From an uncultured Clostridia bacterium (GTDB lineage: Bacteria; Bacillota; Clostridia; TANB77; CAG-508): a DNA stretch of 9,563 nucleotides. The position numbers were made by a program, and so were the translations under genes. Positions 1-6,639 of this stretch are shown here, in pieces. The notes beneath the pieces were generated by a model. That model did not search any database. It saw only the letters and a program-made list of their open reading frames with translations, and had not been told where the DNA came from. The DNA lies in NCBI GenBank assembly GCA_934179885.1, contig CAKPQY010000015.1, forward strand, positions 1 through 9,563, in the 5' to 3' direction. The first letter of the stretch is position 1; the number at the start of each line of letters is the position of its first letter.

Positions 1-27
1 AAAAATAAAAAGAAAAGGAGCCACCAT

Positions 28-519
28 ATGAGTTTTGGTAAAATGATAGAATTATTACAAAATAAAAATAAAGGAAAAATAGTATTAATAAATTCAGGAG
101 CATTTTATATAGCAAGAGGAAAAGATGCAGTTTTACTACATAACATATTAGATTTAAAAGTAAATTGCATGGAAACAGAAATATGCAAAGTAGGATTTCC
201 AATAAATTCATTAGAAAATTACACAAAACAAATAAGAGAAAAAGGATATTCATACATAGTTTATAATTATGAAAGCAATACATCAAAATTAAAAATATTA
301 AATGAATTTAACGGAACTAAATTAAATAATATAACAGAAGAAAAATTAAATTGTTATATTTGTTCAAACACAGTAAAAATGTATAAGAAAAATGATAAAT
401 ACATACAAGCAGTAGCAAATTTATATGAAGAAGAATTTGAAAAATTAAATGAAAATAAAGAACAAAAAAGGAAAACAATATGGATAAAAAAACGGAAAAA
501 GAAAATAAATTACAATTAA
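28..519 (+). CDS. MutS domain I-like DGR accessory protein
   Basis: A 163-residue protein whose first ~95 residues resemble the mismatch-recognition domain (domain I) of MutS. Seen: GAFYIARGKDAVLLHNIL at 24-41 corresponds to the MutS GDFYELFxxDA block, and VGFPINSLENYTKQIREKGY at 55-74 corresponds to the GIPxHxxxxYxxxLxxxGY block. The rest of MutS (clamp, lever, ATPase) is absent, so this is a stand-alone domain with a Lys-rich tail (148-160). The mismatch-probing Phe-X-Glu motif is changed: Phe26 is kept but the Glu position is Ile28. Known: MutS-like ('MSL') genes have been reported as accessory genes of some DGRs. Inferred: it may bind the mismatched or hybrid nucleic acid made during retrohoming. 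The start is set by AGGAG at 16-20, 7 bases before the ATG. Its end overlaps the next gene by 40 bases, suggesting one operon. The promoter must lie left of the window. Confidence 0.65.
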   Translation: MSFGKMIELLQNKNKGKIVLINSGAFYIARGKDAVLLHNILDLKVNCMETEICKVGFPINSLENYTKQIREKGYSYIVYNYESNTSKLKILNEFNGTKLNNITEEKLNCYICSNTVKMYKKNDKYIQAVANLYEEEFEKLNENKEQKRKTIWIKKRKKKINYN

Positions 520-854
520 TACCAAAAACTGAAAAATATATAGAATATATATTACAAATAATTATAAAATTACCACGAACGGAAAAATTTAATATAGGAA
601 ACGAATATAAAGTAAGTATGTATGAAATGTTAAGAAATATAATGTATTTAAGCAAAATAGAAAAAAGCCAATGCATAGATATATTAAATAAAATAGATGC
701 AGAACTAAACACACAAAGAATTTATTTAAGAATAATAAAAAATAATAAATGGATAGATGAAAGAAAATTTAAAATTGCAATGGAACAAATATATGAAATA
801 GGAAAAATACTTGGAGGATTATTTAAATATTATGCCAAAAACAATACGAAATAA
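480..854 (+). CDS. avd: Avd-like four-helix-bundle protein of a DGR
   Basis: A 124-residue, basic, all-helical protein of the size and pattern of Avd (accessory variability determinant). Avd forms a positively charged barrel that binds the DGR reverse transcriptase and template RNA and is needed for mutagenic retrohoming. Seen: helix 1 around 13-31, then LPRTEKFNIGNEYKVSMYEM (31-50), matching the family's 'P+sE+F.lG..i+....ell' region. A third helix runs 62-90 with LNTQRIYLRIIKN (76-88), and a last helix 93-119 ends IYEIGKILGGLFK (104-116), the typical IG+xLGGwxK close. It starts inside the end of the MutS-like gene after a weak AAAAAGG purine run, and the RT gene starts inside its own last 23 bases. 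Both overlaps suggest translational coupling. The reading frame is intact. The Avd assignment rests on sequence pattern plus position next to an RT and a template repeat. Confidence 0.85.
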   Translation: MDKKTEKENKLQLIPKTEKYIEYILQIIIKLPRTEKFNIGNEYKVSMYEMLRNIMYLSKIEKSQCIDILNKIDAELNTQRIYLRIIKNNKWIDERKFKIAMEQIYEIGKILGGLFKYYAKNNTK

Positions 855-1842
855 ATTTGATTATTATCTAACATATGAAAAATTAATGGAAGCACACATG
901 AAGTCCAAAAAAGGAAAAGGATATAGAAAAGAAATAATAGAATTTAATTTAAAACAAGAAGAATATATAATGTGGCTTTTAGAACAATTAAAAACACAAA
1001 AATATAAACATGGAGGATATACTACATTTTATGTAACAGAACCTAAACTAAGAAAAATAGAAAAGTCAAGATATATAGACAGAATAGTTCATAGATGGTT
1101 AGTAGATAATTTTTTAGAGCCAGCATTTGTACCACAATTTATAAATACATCATTTGCTTGCCTAAAAAATAAAGGAATGCATAAGGCATGTTTATATGTA
1201 CAAGAAACAATGAAACATTGTACTAGAATATGGGAAGAATATTATATATTAAAAATGGATGTAGCAAAATATTTTGATAATATAAATAAAGAAATATTAT
1301 TAAAAATAATAAGCAAAAAAATAAAAGATAAAAAAATATTATGGTTAATAAACGAAGTTTTATATTCACAAAAAAGAGAAAAAGGTTTGGAAATTGGAAA
1401 TTACACGTCACAAATGTTTGCAAATATATATTTAAATAAAATAGACCAATTTATAAAACATAAATTGCATATAAAATATTATTGTAGATACTTAGATGAT
1501 AGTATTGTAATTGTAAAAACAAAACAAGAAGCAAAAATTGCATTAAAAGAAATAACAAATTTTTTAAAATAAAATTTACAATTAGAATTAAATAAAAAAA
1601 CACAAATTTTTAAAAATAAACAAGGAGTAAATTTTTGTGGATATAAAATAAATGAATATAGGTTAAAAATAAGAGATAAAGGAAAAAGAAAATTAAAGAA
1701 AAAAGTTAAAAAATTAAAAGAAAAAATAAAATTAGAAGAAACTACAAGTAAAAAAGCTCAAAAATATTTAGCAGGACATCTTGGATATATAAAATATGCA
1801 GATACAAAAAATTTAGAAAATACATTATTCTATTTTGAATAA
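832..1842 (+). pseudogene. DGR-class reverse transcriptase, interrupted by in-frame TAA
   Basis: Reverse transcriptase that would copy the template-repeat RNA into A-mutagenised cDNA for a variable repeat. The chosen ATG at 832 gives MPKT, a common DGR-RT beginning, with GGAGGA upstream at 813-818; the TTG at 811 is less likely. Seen: TEPKLRKIEKSRYIDRIVH (69-87), catalytic LKMDVAKYFDNI (140-151, Asp143), IGNYTSQMFANIYLN (188-202, with SQ as in DGR RTs), and active-site RYLDDSIVI (219-227). Codon 247 (1570-1572) is TAA. The same frame then runs 89 more codons and keeps the expected continuation: LQLELNKKTQIF, GVNFCGYKI (265-273) and a basic thumb, ending at a natural TAA. Without the stop it would be 336 residues, a normal DGR-RT length. 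A GAA, AAA or CAA to TAA change fits. No good restart codon follows. It lacks group II intron maturase features. It is either a recent nonsense pseudogene or a sequence error. Confidence 0.88.
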
Positions 1843-1870
1843 AAAATAAGAACATAAAATTAGGGATAAA

Positions 1871-2005
1871 TCGAAAACCTATAGCAATTCCAGCAATCCT
1901 TGTGTCAATAGAGGAGGCAACTACAACAACAGCAACAATTACACGAGCAATCGCAACAACAATAGCACTTCTAATAGCAACGATAACATTGGCTTCAGAC
2001 CACTC
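1871..2005 (+). repeat. DGR template repeat (TR)
   Basis: Non-coding template region 28 bases after the RT stop. Read in one frame it gives 45 codons followed by TAA (2006-2008). The peptide contains PCVNRGG (codons 10-16), an Asn/Ser-rich stretch, and ends IGFRPL (40-45). RGG...GFRP is the signature of the formylglycine-generating-enzyme/C-type-lectin-fold variable domain used by many DGR targets. Fifteen of the 45 codons are AAC or AAT, and six more are AGC. These adenines are where the RT misincorporates, and AAY codons cannot become stop codons by change at A. AAC is as frequent as AAT here, unlike the neighbouring genes, and the segment is richer in C. The 3' end GGCTTCAGACCACTC is G+C-rich and adenine-poor, as expected for the initiation-of-mutagenic-homing region. 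The 5' limit is approximate because no variable repeat is available to compare. Confidence 0.88.
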
Positions 2006-2021
2006 TAATATTATTTCAGAT

Positions 2022-2043
2022 TATATATTTTAAGGAATATATA
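2022..2043 (+). other. 8-bp A/T hairpin just downstream of the template repeat
   Basis: TATATATT (2022-2029), loop TTAAGG, AATATATA (2036-2043), a perfect 8-bp inverted repeat starting 16 bases after the TR end. In known DGRs a hairpin often lies just 3' of the variable repeat and helps target recognition, and the RNA 3' of the TR is needed for cDNA priming. The stem is entirely A/T and could have arisen by chance in DNA this A/T-rich. Confidence 0.3.
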
Positions 2044-2155
2044 CAGTAAAAATATTAGTATTAAAGAGATTTATTCCTTCCTGAGTAATATCAAAAGATA
2101 TTAAAATAACAGGTAAAAATGCATCAGTATAATTTGTATTAGTAAATTCAATAGT
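2030..2155 (-). pseudogene. possible decayed coding fragment (41 codons, no start)
   Basis: On the minus strand a frame is open for 41 codons between two TAA stops and reads like ordinary protein: TIEFTNTNYTDAFLPVIL, then SFDITQEGINLF, ending FTVYIP and TAA. The amino-acid mix (Thr, Asp, Pro, Gly) differs from the Lys/Ile/Asn-rich output of random frames here. No start codon, ribosome binding site or longer extension is visible, so it would be the 3' remnant of a gene. No family is recognised, and chance is a real alternative. Confidence 0.2.
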
Positions 2156-2257
2156 TTATAAAATTATTTTATTGAATATATAAATTGTACGAAAAACGGA
2201 ATTATTAATTTAAAAATAAATCTGTTTCAATAATATTTTTAAGGAGAGACTAACTAA

Positions 2258-2506
2258 ATGAATATAATATTTATATTAGGGAAGATAGTAAGTGAAATAG
2301 AATTTAAATTTATAATAAAAAGTAAAAATACATCAATAGCAATGTTTAAAGTAGAATTACTAAATAAATCAATAGTGAAAATAAAATGTTATAATGAACT
2401 TGCGGATTATAGCTATAGTAAATTAAATAAAGATGATAATATTTTTATAGAAGGATATTTAAATTCAAAAATGGAAATTGTAACAAAAACAATAAAAAAG
2501 GTATAA
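2258..2506 (+). CDS. Short SSB-like OB-fold protein
   Basis: An 82-residue protein resembling the N-terminal OB-fold of single-stranded-DNA-binding proteins. Seen: strand-like FILGKIVSEIEFKFI (5-19), SIAMFKVEL (25-33), SIVKIKCYNELADYSYSKL (37-55), then a turn and DDNIFIEGYLN (58-68). This matches the SSB pattern: opening 'N.v.l.G.l', a middle 'v.v.afn.lAd.....l.kGd.v.veG.l'. It is shorter than a replicative SSB (150-180 residues) and has no acidic C-terminal tail, so it cannot dock SSB partners in the usual way. The start follows AAGGAGAG (2241-2248). It lies 250 bases after the DGR template repeat in the same direction. It may belong to the mobile or retroelement neighbourhood, or be a free-standing chromosomal paralogue. 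No convincing promoter was seen upstream. Confidence 0.6.
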   Translation: MNIIFILGKIVSEIEFKFIIKSKNTSIAMFKVELLNKSIVKIKCYNELADYSYSKLNKDDNIFIEGYLNSKMEIVTKTIKKV

Positions 2507-2564
2507 TAAAAAAGAAAAAATACGAAATAAAAGGAACAGGTAAATATTTATATCAAAAACAAAA

Positions 2565-2593
2565 TTGACAAAACCTAATAAATAAAATAAAAA
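2565..2593 (+). promoter_or_regulatory. Candidate sigma-70-type promoter for the 2645 gene
   Basis: A perfect TTGACA -35 box (2565-2570) is followed after 17 bases by TAAAAA (2588-2593), only a fair -10 box. A better TATAAA at 2597-2602 sits too far away (26 bases). The -35 match is notable, but the A-rich surroundings make -10-like strings common. Confidence 0.35.
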
Positions 2594-2644
2594 TAGTATA
2601 AAAATAACAAGCAAAGGAAAAATAATAAAGAAAGAAGTGATTAT

Positions 2645-2941
2645 ATGAATAAAACAAAAATAGAAAATACAATAGAGATTTTATTTGAAACAAAATATGA
2701 AATGTTAGACAAAATAATAGTACAAAAAATAAAAGAAAATAAATACAAATTCAAAGACATAAAAGAAAACAAAATAATAGATGAAATAAAAGAAAATTTA
2801 ACAAGAAAACAAATAGAACAATTATTAAAAGACATAGAAGAAAATAACAGCATAAAAAATTCAATAATAATGAAAGCAATGTATGAACAAGGATTTAAAG
2901 ACGGAGTAAACCTAATAATAGACTGCAAAAAATCAAATTAG
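2645..2941 (+). CDS. Small helical protein of unknown function
   Basis: A 98-residue protein, rich in Lys, Glu, Ile and Asn, predicted almost wholly alpha-helical and possibly coiled-coil. Seen: three helical stretches at about 4-36, 40-66 and 70-94. The last ends YEQGFKDGVNLIIDC (80-94), a tail of the type found in several small uncharacterised Bacillota proteins (for example DUF6809-like ones); this resemblance is tentative. No membrane segment, signal peptide or catalytic motif is visible. An AAGAAGTGAT ribosome-binding stretch (2632-2641) precedes the ATG, and a TTGACA-type promoter may lie upstream. The overlapping minus-strand frame is its shadow. No function can be assigned. Its same-strand position between the SSB-like gene and gyrA gives no clear clue. 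Confidence 0.6.
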   Translation: MNKTKIENTIEILFETKYEMLDKIIVQKIKENKYKFKDIKENKIIDEIKENLTRKQIEQLLKDIEENNSIKNSIIMKAMYEQGFKDGVNLIIDCKKSN

Positions 2942-2947
2942 TAACAT

Positions 2948-3002
2948 AAAACACTAGGAAGAAAAGAATTACCCCAAAACATTAGATTTCCCTATGTTTT
3001 TT
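2948..3002 (+). terminator. Weak candidate terminator after the 2645 gene
   Basis: AAAACA plus TAGG (2948-2958, one bulged C) can pair with CCTATGTTTT (2991-3000), and TT follows. The 32-base loop and mostly A/T stem make this weak, but it lies where a terminator is expected, between the small gene and the gyrA promoter. Confidence 0.25.
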
Positions 3003-3024
3003 AGCACTTTTTTGTCAAAATCTC

Positions 3025-3053
3025 TTGCAAATTTAAGCATGGTTTAGTATAAT
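3025..3053 (+). promoter_or_regulatory. gyrA promoter
   Basis: TTGCAA (3025-3030), a 17-base spacer and a perfect TATAAT (3048-3053) on the plus strand. Transcription would begin near 3060, giving a leader of about 77 bases before the gyrA ATG. This is the best promoter match on the plus strand and implies gyrA is transcribed alone, apart from the upstream genes. Confidence 0.75.
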
Positions 3054-3084
3054 ACAAATGTACAAAAAAGACTAAATTAATGTT

Positions 3085-3109
3085 TTTTAAATGGCATTAG
3101 CCATTAAAA
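3085..3109 (+). promoter_or_regulatory. Hairpin in the gyrA leader
   Basis: AATGGC (3090-3095), loop ATTA, GCCATT (3100-3105), extended by TTTT/AAAA across one bulged A. It lies in the predicted leader, 14-15 bases before the purine-rich ribosome binding site AGAGGG (3124-3129). No U-run follows, so it is not a terminator. It could affect mRNA stability or translation, or be a protein-binding palindrome. Confidence 0.35.
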
Positions 3110-3136
3110 TAAAAACAATGAAAAGAGGGAAAAATA

Positions 3137-5596
3137 ATGGAAGAAACACCACAAAGAAGAGACGGAAAAATAATCGAAAGAGATATAGACAAAGAGATGA
3201 GAACAGCATACATCGACTATGCAATGAGTGTTATTGTATCTCGTGCACTTCCAGATGTTAGAGATGGTTTAAAACCAGTACATAGAAGAATATTATATGC
3301 AATGCATGAAGATGGAATTACATCAGACAAAGCATACCGTAAATGTGCAAACACAGTAGGTTCTGTTTTAGGACGTTACCATCCACATGGTGATAGTTCA
3401 GTTTATGATGCAATGGTAAGATTAGCACAAGACTTTACAATGAGATATCCACTAGTTGATGGACATGGTAACTTCGGTTCAGTAGATGGCGATAGCCCAG
3501 CTGCTATGAGGTACACTGAAGCAAGAATGTCAAGAATATCAGAGCTAATGCTTACGGATATTGAAAAAAATACAGTTAACTTTATGCCAAACTATGATGA
3601 TAGATTACAAGAACCAACAGTTTTACCAGCAAGAATACCAGCATTATTAGTAAATGGTTCTTCAGGTATAGCCGTAGGTATGGCAACAAATATACCACCA
3701 CATAACCTATCAGAAGTAATAGATGGAATTATAAAAGTTATTGATAATCCTGAAACAACAATAGAAGAATTAATGGAAGTAATAAAAGGACCAGATTTCC
3801 CAACAGGAGCTACAATTTTAGGAACAGAAGGAATAAAAGAAGCATACACAACAGGTAGAGGAAAAATCACAATGAGAGCAGAAGCTGAAATCGAAGAGAT
3901 GAGCGGAAATAGACAAAGAATAATTATTACTTCTTTACCATATCAAGTTAACAAAGCAAAACTTGTAAAAACAATAGCTGATTTATCAAAAGAAAAGAAA
4001 ATAGATGGAATTTCAGAAGTAAGAGATGAATCTGATAGAAAAGAAAAAACAAGAGTTGTTGTAGAATTAAAAAGAGATGCAAGAGCACAAGTTATTCTAA
4101 ATCAATTATACAAACATACTCAAATGCAAGAAACATTTGGAGCAATAATGCTTGCATTAGTTAATGGAGAACCAAAAATATTAACATTAAGACAATGCTT
4201 AGATGTGTTCATAAATCACAGAAAAGATGTAATCTTAAGAAGGTCAAAATTCGAATTAGATAAAGCCCTAGCAAGAGCTCACATTTTAGAAGGTTTAAAA
4301 ATCGCATTAGACAATATAGATGAAGTAATAAACATTATACGTTCTTCATATGATAATCCAAAAGAAAGATTAATGGAAAGATTTGGACTATCTGAAATAC
4401 AAGCACAAGCAATTCTAGATATGCAATTAAAACGTTTATCAGGATTACAAAGAGAAAAACTAGATGAAGAATACAATGAATTAATGAAATTAATAGCATA
4501 TTTAAAAGATGTACTTTCAAGCGAAACATTAGTATATACTATTATAAAAGATGAATTGCTAGAAATAAAAGATAAATATGGTGATGACAGATTAACAAAA
4601 ATAATACCAACAGCAGGTGAATTTAATGCAGAAGACCTAATTAAAGAAGAACAAACTGTAGTAGCATTAACACATTTTGGATATATCAAAAGAATGCCAA
4701 TAGATACATATAAGAGCCAAAGAAGAGGCGGAAAAGGTATTACAGGAATAGCAACAAGAGAAGAAGATTTTGTAAAACAAATATTTACAGCTTCAACTCA
4801 TGATACAATATTATTCTTCACAAATAAAGGAAAACTATATAAATTAAGAGGATTTGAAATTCCAGAAGCAGGAAGAACTGCAAGAGGAACAGCAATAGTT
4901 AATTTATTAAGTTTAGACGCAGGAGAAAAAGTATCAGCTGTTATACCAATTCAAAACTTTGCAGAAGGAAAATATTTATTAATGGCAACAAAAAATGGTC
5001 TAATTAAAAAGACAGCACTTACAGAATATAATTCTGCAAGAAGAACAGGATTACAAGGAATAACACTTAAAGAAGACGACGAACTTATTACCGTAAGACT
5101 TACAGATGGAGAAGATAATGTTGTACTTGTAACAAGAGAAGGTATGTGTATAACATTTGATGAAAAAGAAGTAAGACCAATAGGAAGAGTATCACAAGGT
5201 GTTATAGGTATAAGACTAGATGAAGGCGATGAAGTAATTGGTATGGAATCTGTAATTGCCGGTGGAAAAGGTGCAACACTTCTTGCTATAACTGAAAATG
5301 GATTTGGTAAAAGAACAGAATTAGATGAATACAGAGTACAAATAAGAGGTGGAAAAGGTGTTATTACTTATAAAATTACACCTAAAACAGGAAAACTAGT
5401 TGGAGCAAGAATTGCAACTGAAGAAGATGATGTAATGTTAATTACAGATACAGGAACAATTATAAGACTTGAAGTTAAAGATATTAGCGTTCTTGGAAGA
5501 TCAACACAAGGTGTTACTTTAATGAGAACAAATGATGGTGGAAAGGTTGTTAGTATAGAAACTTTAACACCAGATATGAAAGATACAGTTGAATAA
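3137..5596 (+). CDS. gyrA: DNA gyrase subunit A
   Basis: The 819-residue A subunit of DNA gyrase, a cytoplasmic type IIA topoisomerase. With GyrB it introduces negative supercoils by ATP-driven double-strand passage; GyrA cuts and rejoins DNA. Seen: N-terminal breakage-reunion domain with [20 protein letters not shown] (28-47); the quinolone region [12 protein letters not shown], with Ser87 and Asp91 at the positions of E. coli Ser83 and Asp87 (wild-type residues, no common resistance change); and catalytic Tyr126 in [10 protein letters not shown]. The coiled-coil arm follows around 360-480. The C-terminal pinwheel starts near 500 with the GyrA box QRRGGKG at 528-534, which marks gyrase rather than topoisomerase IV, and further blade repeats such as IRGGKGV. 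Length is normal. The start follows AGAGGG with 7 bases between. Codon use is less A-rich than in the flanking accessory genes, fitting a core gene. Confidence 0.98.
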   Translation: MEETPQRRDGKIIERDIDKEMRTAYIDYAMSVIVSRALPDVRDGLKPVHRRILYAMHEDGITSDKAYRKCANTVGSVLGRYHPHGDSSVYDAMVRLAQDFTMRYPLVDGHGNFGSVDGDSPAAMRYTEARMSRISELMLTDIEKNTVNFMPNYDDRLQEPTVLPARIPALLVNGSSGIAVGMATNIPPHNLSEVIDGIIKVIDNPETTIEELMEVIKGPDFPTGATILGTEGIKEAYTTGRGKITMRAEAEIEEMSGNRQRIIITSLPYQVNKAKLVKTIADLSKEKKIDGISEVRDESDRKEKTRVVVELKRDARAQVILNQLYKHTQMQETFGAIMLALVNGEPKILTLRQCLDVFINHRKDVILRRSKFELDKALARAHILEGLKIALDNIDEVINIIRSSYDNPKERLMERFGLSEIQAQAILDMQLKRLSGLQREKLDEEYNELMKLIAYLKDVLSSETLVYTIIKDELLEIKDKYGDDRLTKIIPTAGEFNAEDLIKEEQTVVALTHFGYIKRMPIDTYKSQRRGGKGITGIATREEDFVKQIFTASTHDTILFFTNKGKLYKLRGFEIPEAGRTARGTAIVNLLSLDAGEKVSAVIPIQNFAEGKYLLMATKNGLIKKTALTEYNSARRTGLQGITLKEDDELITVRLTDGEDNVVLVTREGMCITFDEKEVRPIGRVSQGVIGIRLDEGDEVIGMESVIAGGKGATLLAITENGFGKRTELDEYRVQIRGGKGVITYKITPKTGKLVGARIATEEDDVMLITDTGTIIRLEVKDISVLGRSTQGVTLMRTNDGGKVVSIETLTPDMKDTVE

Positions 5597-5603
5597 AAAA
5601 AGA

Positions 5604-5640
5604 GGGATTGAGTGATAGTCACTTAATCCCTTATTTTTTA
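5604..5640. terminator. Bidirectional terminator between gyrA and dnaI
   Basis: GGGATTGAGTGA (5604-5615), loop TAG, TCACTTAATCCC (5619-5630) form a 12-bp stem with one G-U pair. TTATTTTTT follows on the plus strand and AAAAAAA precedes it, so the minus-strand transcript also gets a U-run. It starts 7 bases after the gyrA stop and directly abuts the dnaI stop, so it ends both converging transcripts. Confidence 0.93.
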
Positions 5641-6639
5641 AAACGTAAATCTTCACCAAAGAAATAATAAATATCATAATAACCAGCAATTCGAGAACCA
5701 ATACGTTCTTCATAATTTTTAAAAATATCATTAATATTCAAATTAGTAGAAATAATAGTTTTAGTAATTTTATTATTTAAATTTAAAATTCTAGTATTTA
5801 AAATAGTAAATAGCTCACTCAATTTCATACTATTTAAACTCTCAGTTCCTAAATCATCAATTATTAATAAATCACAATCTAACACAGATTGATAGAAATT
5901 ATTATCCAAATTTTTTTGTTTATTCATTTTGTAATCTATTACGGTTTCAAGCAAAACAGGAGCTGTTTGATAAATTACAGTTTTACCTTTTTTTAGTAAT
6001 TCTGCAGCAATACAATTTGACATAAATGTCTTACCGTAAACCAGTAGAACCAACAAATAATAAATTTTTATAATCTGGATTTTCAAAATTATTAACAAAC
6101 TCTATACATTTATTTTTAATATTAGAAATATTTTTTCTAGGAGAAATATTAAATCTATATTTTGCTAAATCAACTTCATCAGAAAAAATCAATTCATTAA
6201 AATTATTAAAATTTTCTTTTTTCAAATTAGACATATTAGATTTATTAAAAGAAATATCTAATAATTTTTGTTTTAAACAATTACACATTGTAGTTTTATA
6301 ATTATTATCTAAAATAAATCCTGTATCATTACAAATTTTGCATTCATAAAAAGGCTTTAAATAATCGAAACTATAATTATTTTGTAATAAAATTAATTCT
6401 TTTTCTTTTTTTAAATCTGAAATTCTTTGTTTAAGATTTTCAACAGTAGAAGAGTTTGAAGAATTATTTAATATATTTTTTGCTGTATTAATTGCAAAAT
6501 TATTTAATTCATTATCAATTTCTTCAAGACGTGGAATTAGCTTATATAAATTCTGTTTTCTTCTATCTAAATCTAATTCAGCATTTAATTTTTTTTGTTC
6601 ATATTCTTTTAATAAAGAATTCAAAACTTCATTTGACAT
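5631..6639 (-). pseudogene. dnaI: Helicase loader DnaI/DnaC-like AAA+ ATPase, frameshifted in Walker A
   Basis: Loads the replicative helicase onto DNA at initiation and restart. The N-terminal frame (6639 down to 6031) has a coiled-coil stretch (about 8-85), a zinc-type cluster Cys100-x2-Cys103 and Cys119-x-Cys121 in YECKICNDTGF, as in DnaI, and reaches NLLFVGSTGL (192-201). One extra base (6036, C on the coding strand) then shifts the frame to CGG TAA. The next frame resumes at once with GKTFMSNCIA, followed by Walker B LLIIDDLGTE, sensor ISTN, the Arg-finger region ERIGSRI and the family-typical end GEDLRFKK. Removing one base gives GSTGLGKT and a normal 335-residue protein. The start follows AAGGAG (6647-6652), and its ATG overlaps the upstream TAA by one base (TAATG). 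Apart from the shift nothing is decayed, so sequence error or a very recent mutation is likelier than old loss. This function is normally essential. Confidence 0.9.

Noticed and set aside
317..712. Minus-strand hydrophobic open frame of 131 codons opposite the MutS-like and Avd genes
   Set aside because: Phe/Ile/Leu/Tyr-rich output is what the complement of A-rich coding DNA yields. It has no ribosome binding site and overlaps two better-supported genes.
811..831. TTG at 811 as start of the reverse transcriptase
   Set aside because: The ATG at 832 gives the usual DGR-RT opening MPKT and has GGAGGA upstream, and that GGAGGA lies downstream of the TTG, where it cannot serve it.
1570..1842. TAA as a recoded sense codon or programmed readthrough in the RT
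   Set aside because: TAA ends most other genes here, and no readthrough signal or stem is evident after the stop. A plain nonsense mutation or error is simpler.
832..1842. Group II intron or retron RT
   Set aside because: There is no maturase/endonuclease domain, no intron domain V/VI and no retron msr/msd region. The adjacent Avd-like gene and Asn-rich template point to a DGR.
3012..3053. TTGTCA at 3012-3017 as the gyrA -35 box
   Set aside because: The spacing to TATAAT would be 30 bases. TTGCAA at 3025 gives exactly 17.
4279..4689. Minus-strand open frame inside gyrA
   Set aside because: Ser-rich shadow of gyrA codons with no start signal. The smaller ones at 3592-3870 and 5368-5622 are the same.
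6031..6098. Programmed +1 frameshift at CGG TAA in dnaI
   Set aside because: Shifting at the stop would give GSTGLRKT and lose the essential Walker A glycine. Deleting the extra base instead restores a perfect motif. No stimulatory element was seen, though it cannot be fully excluded.
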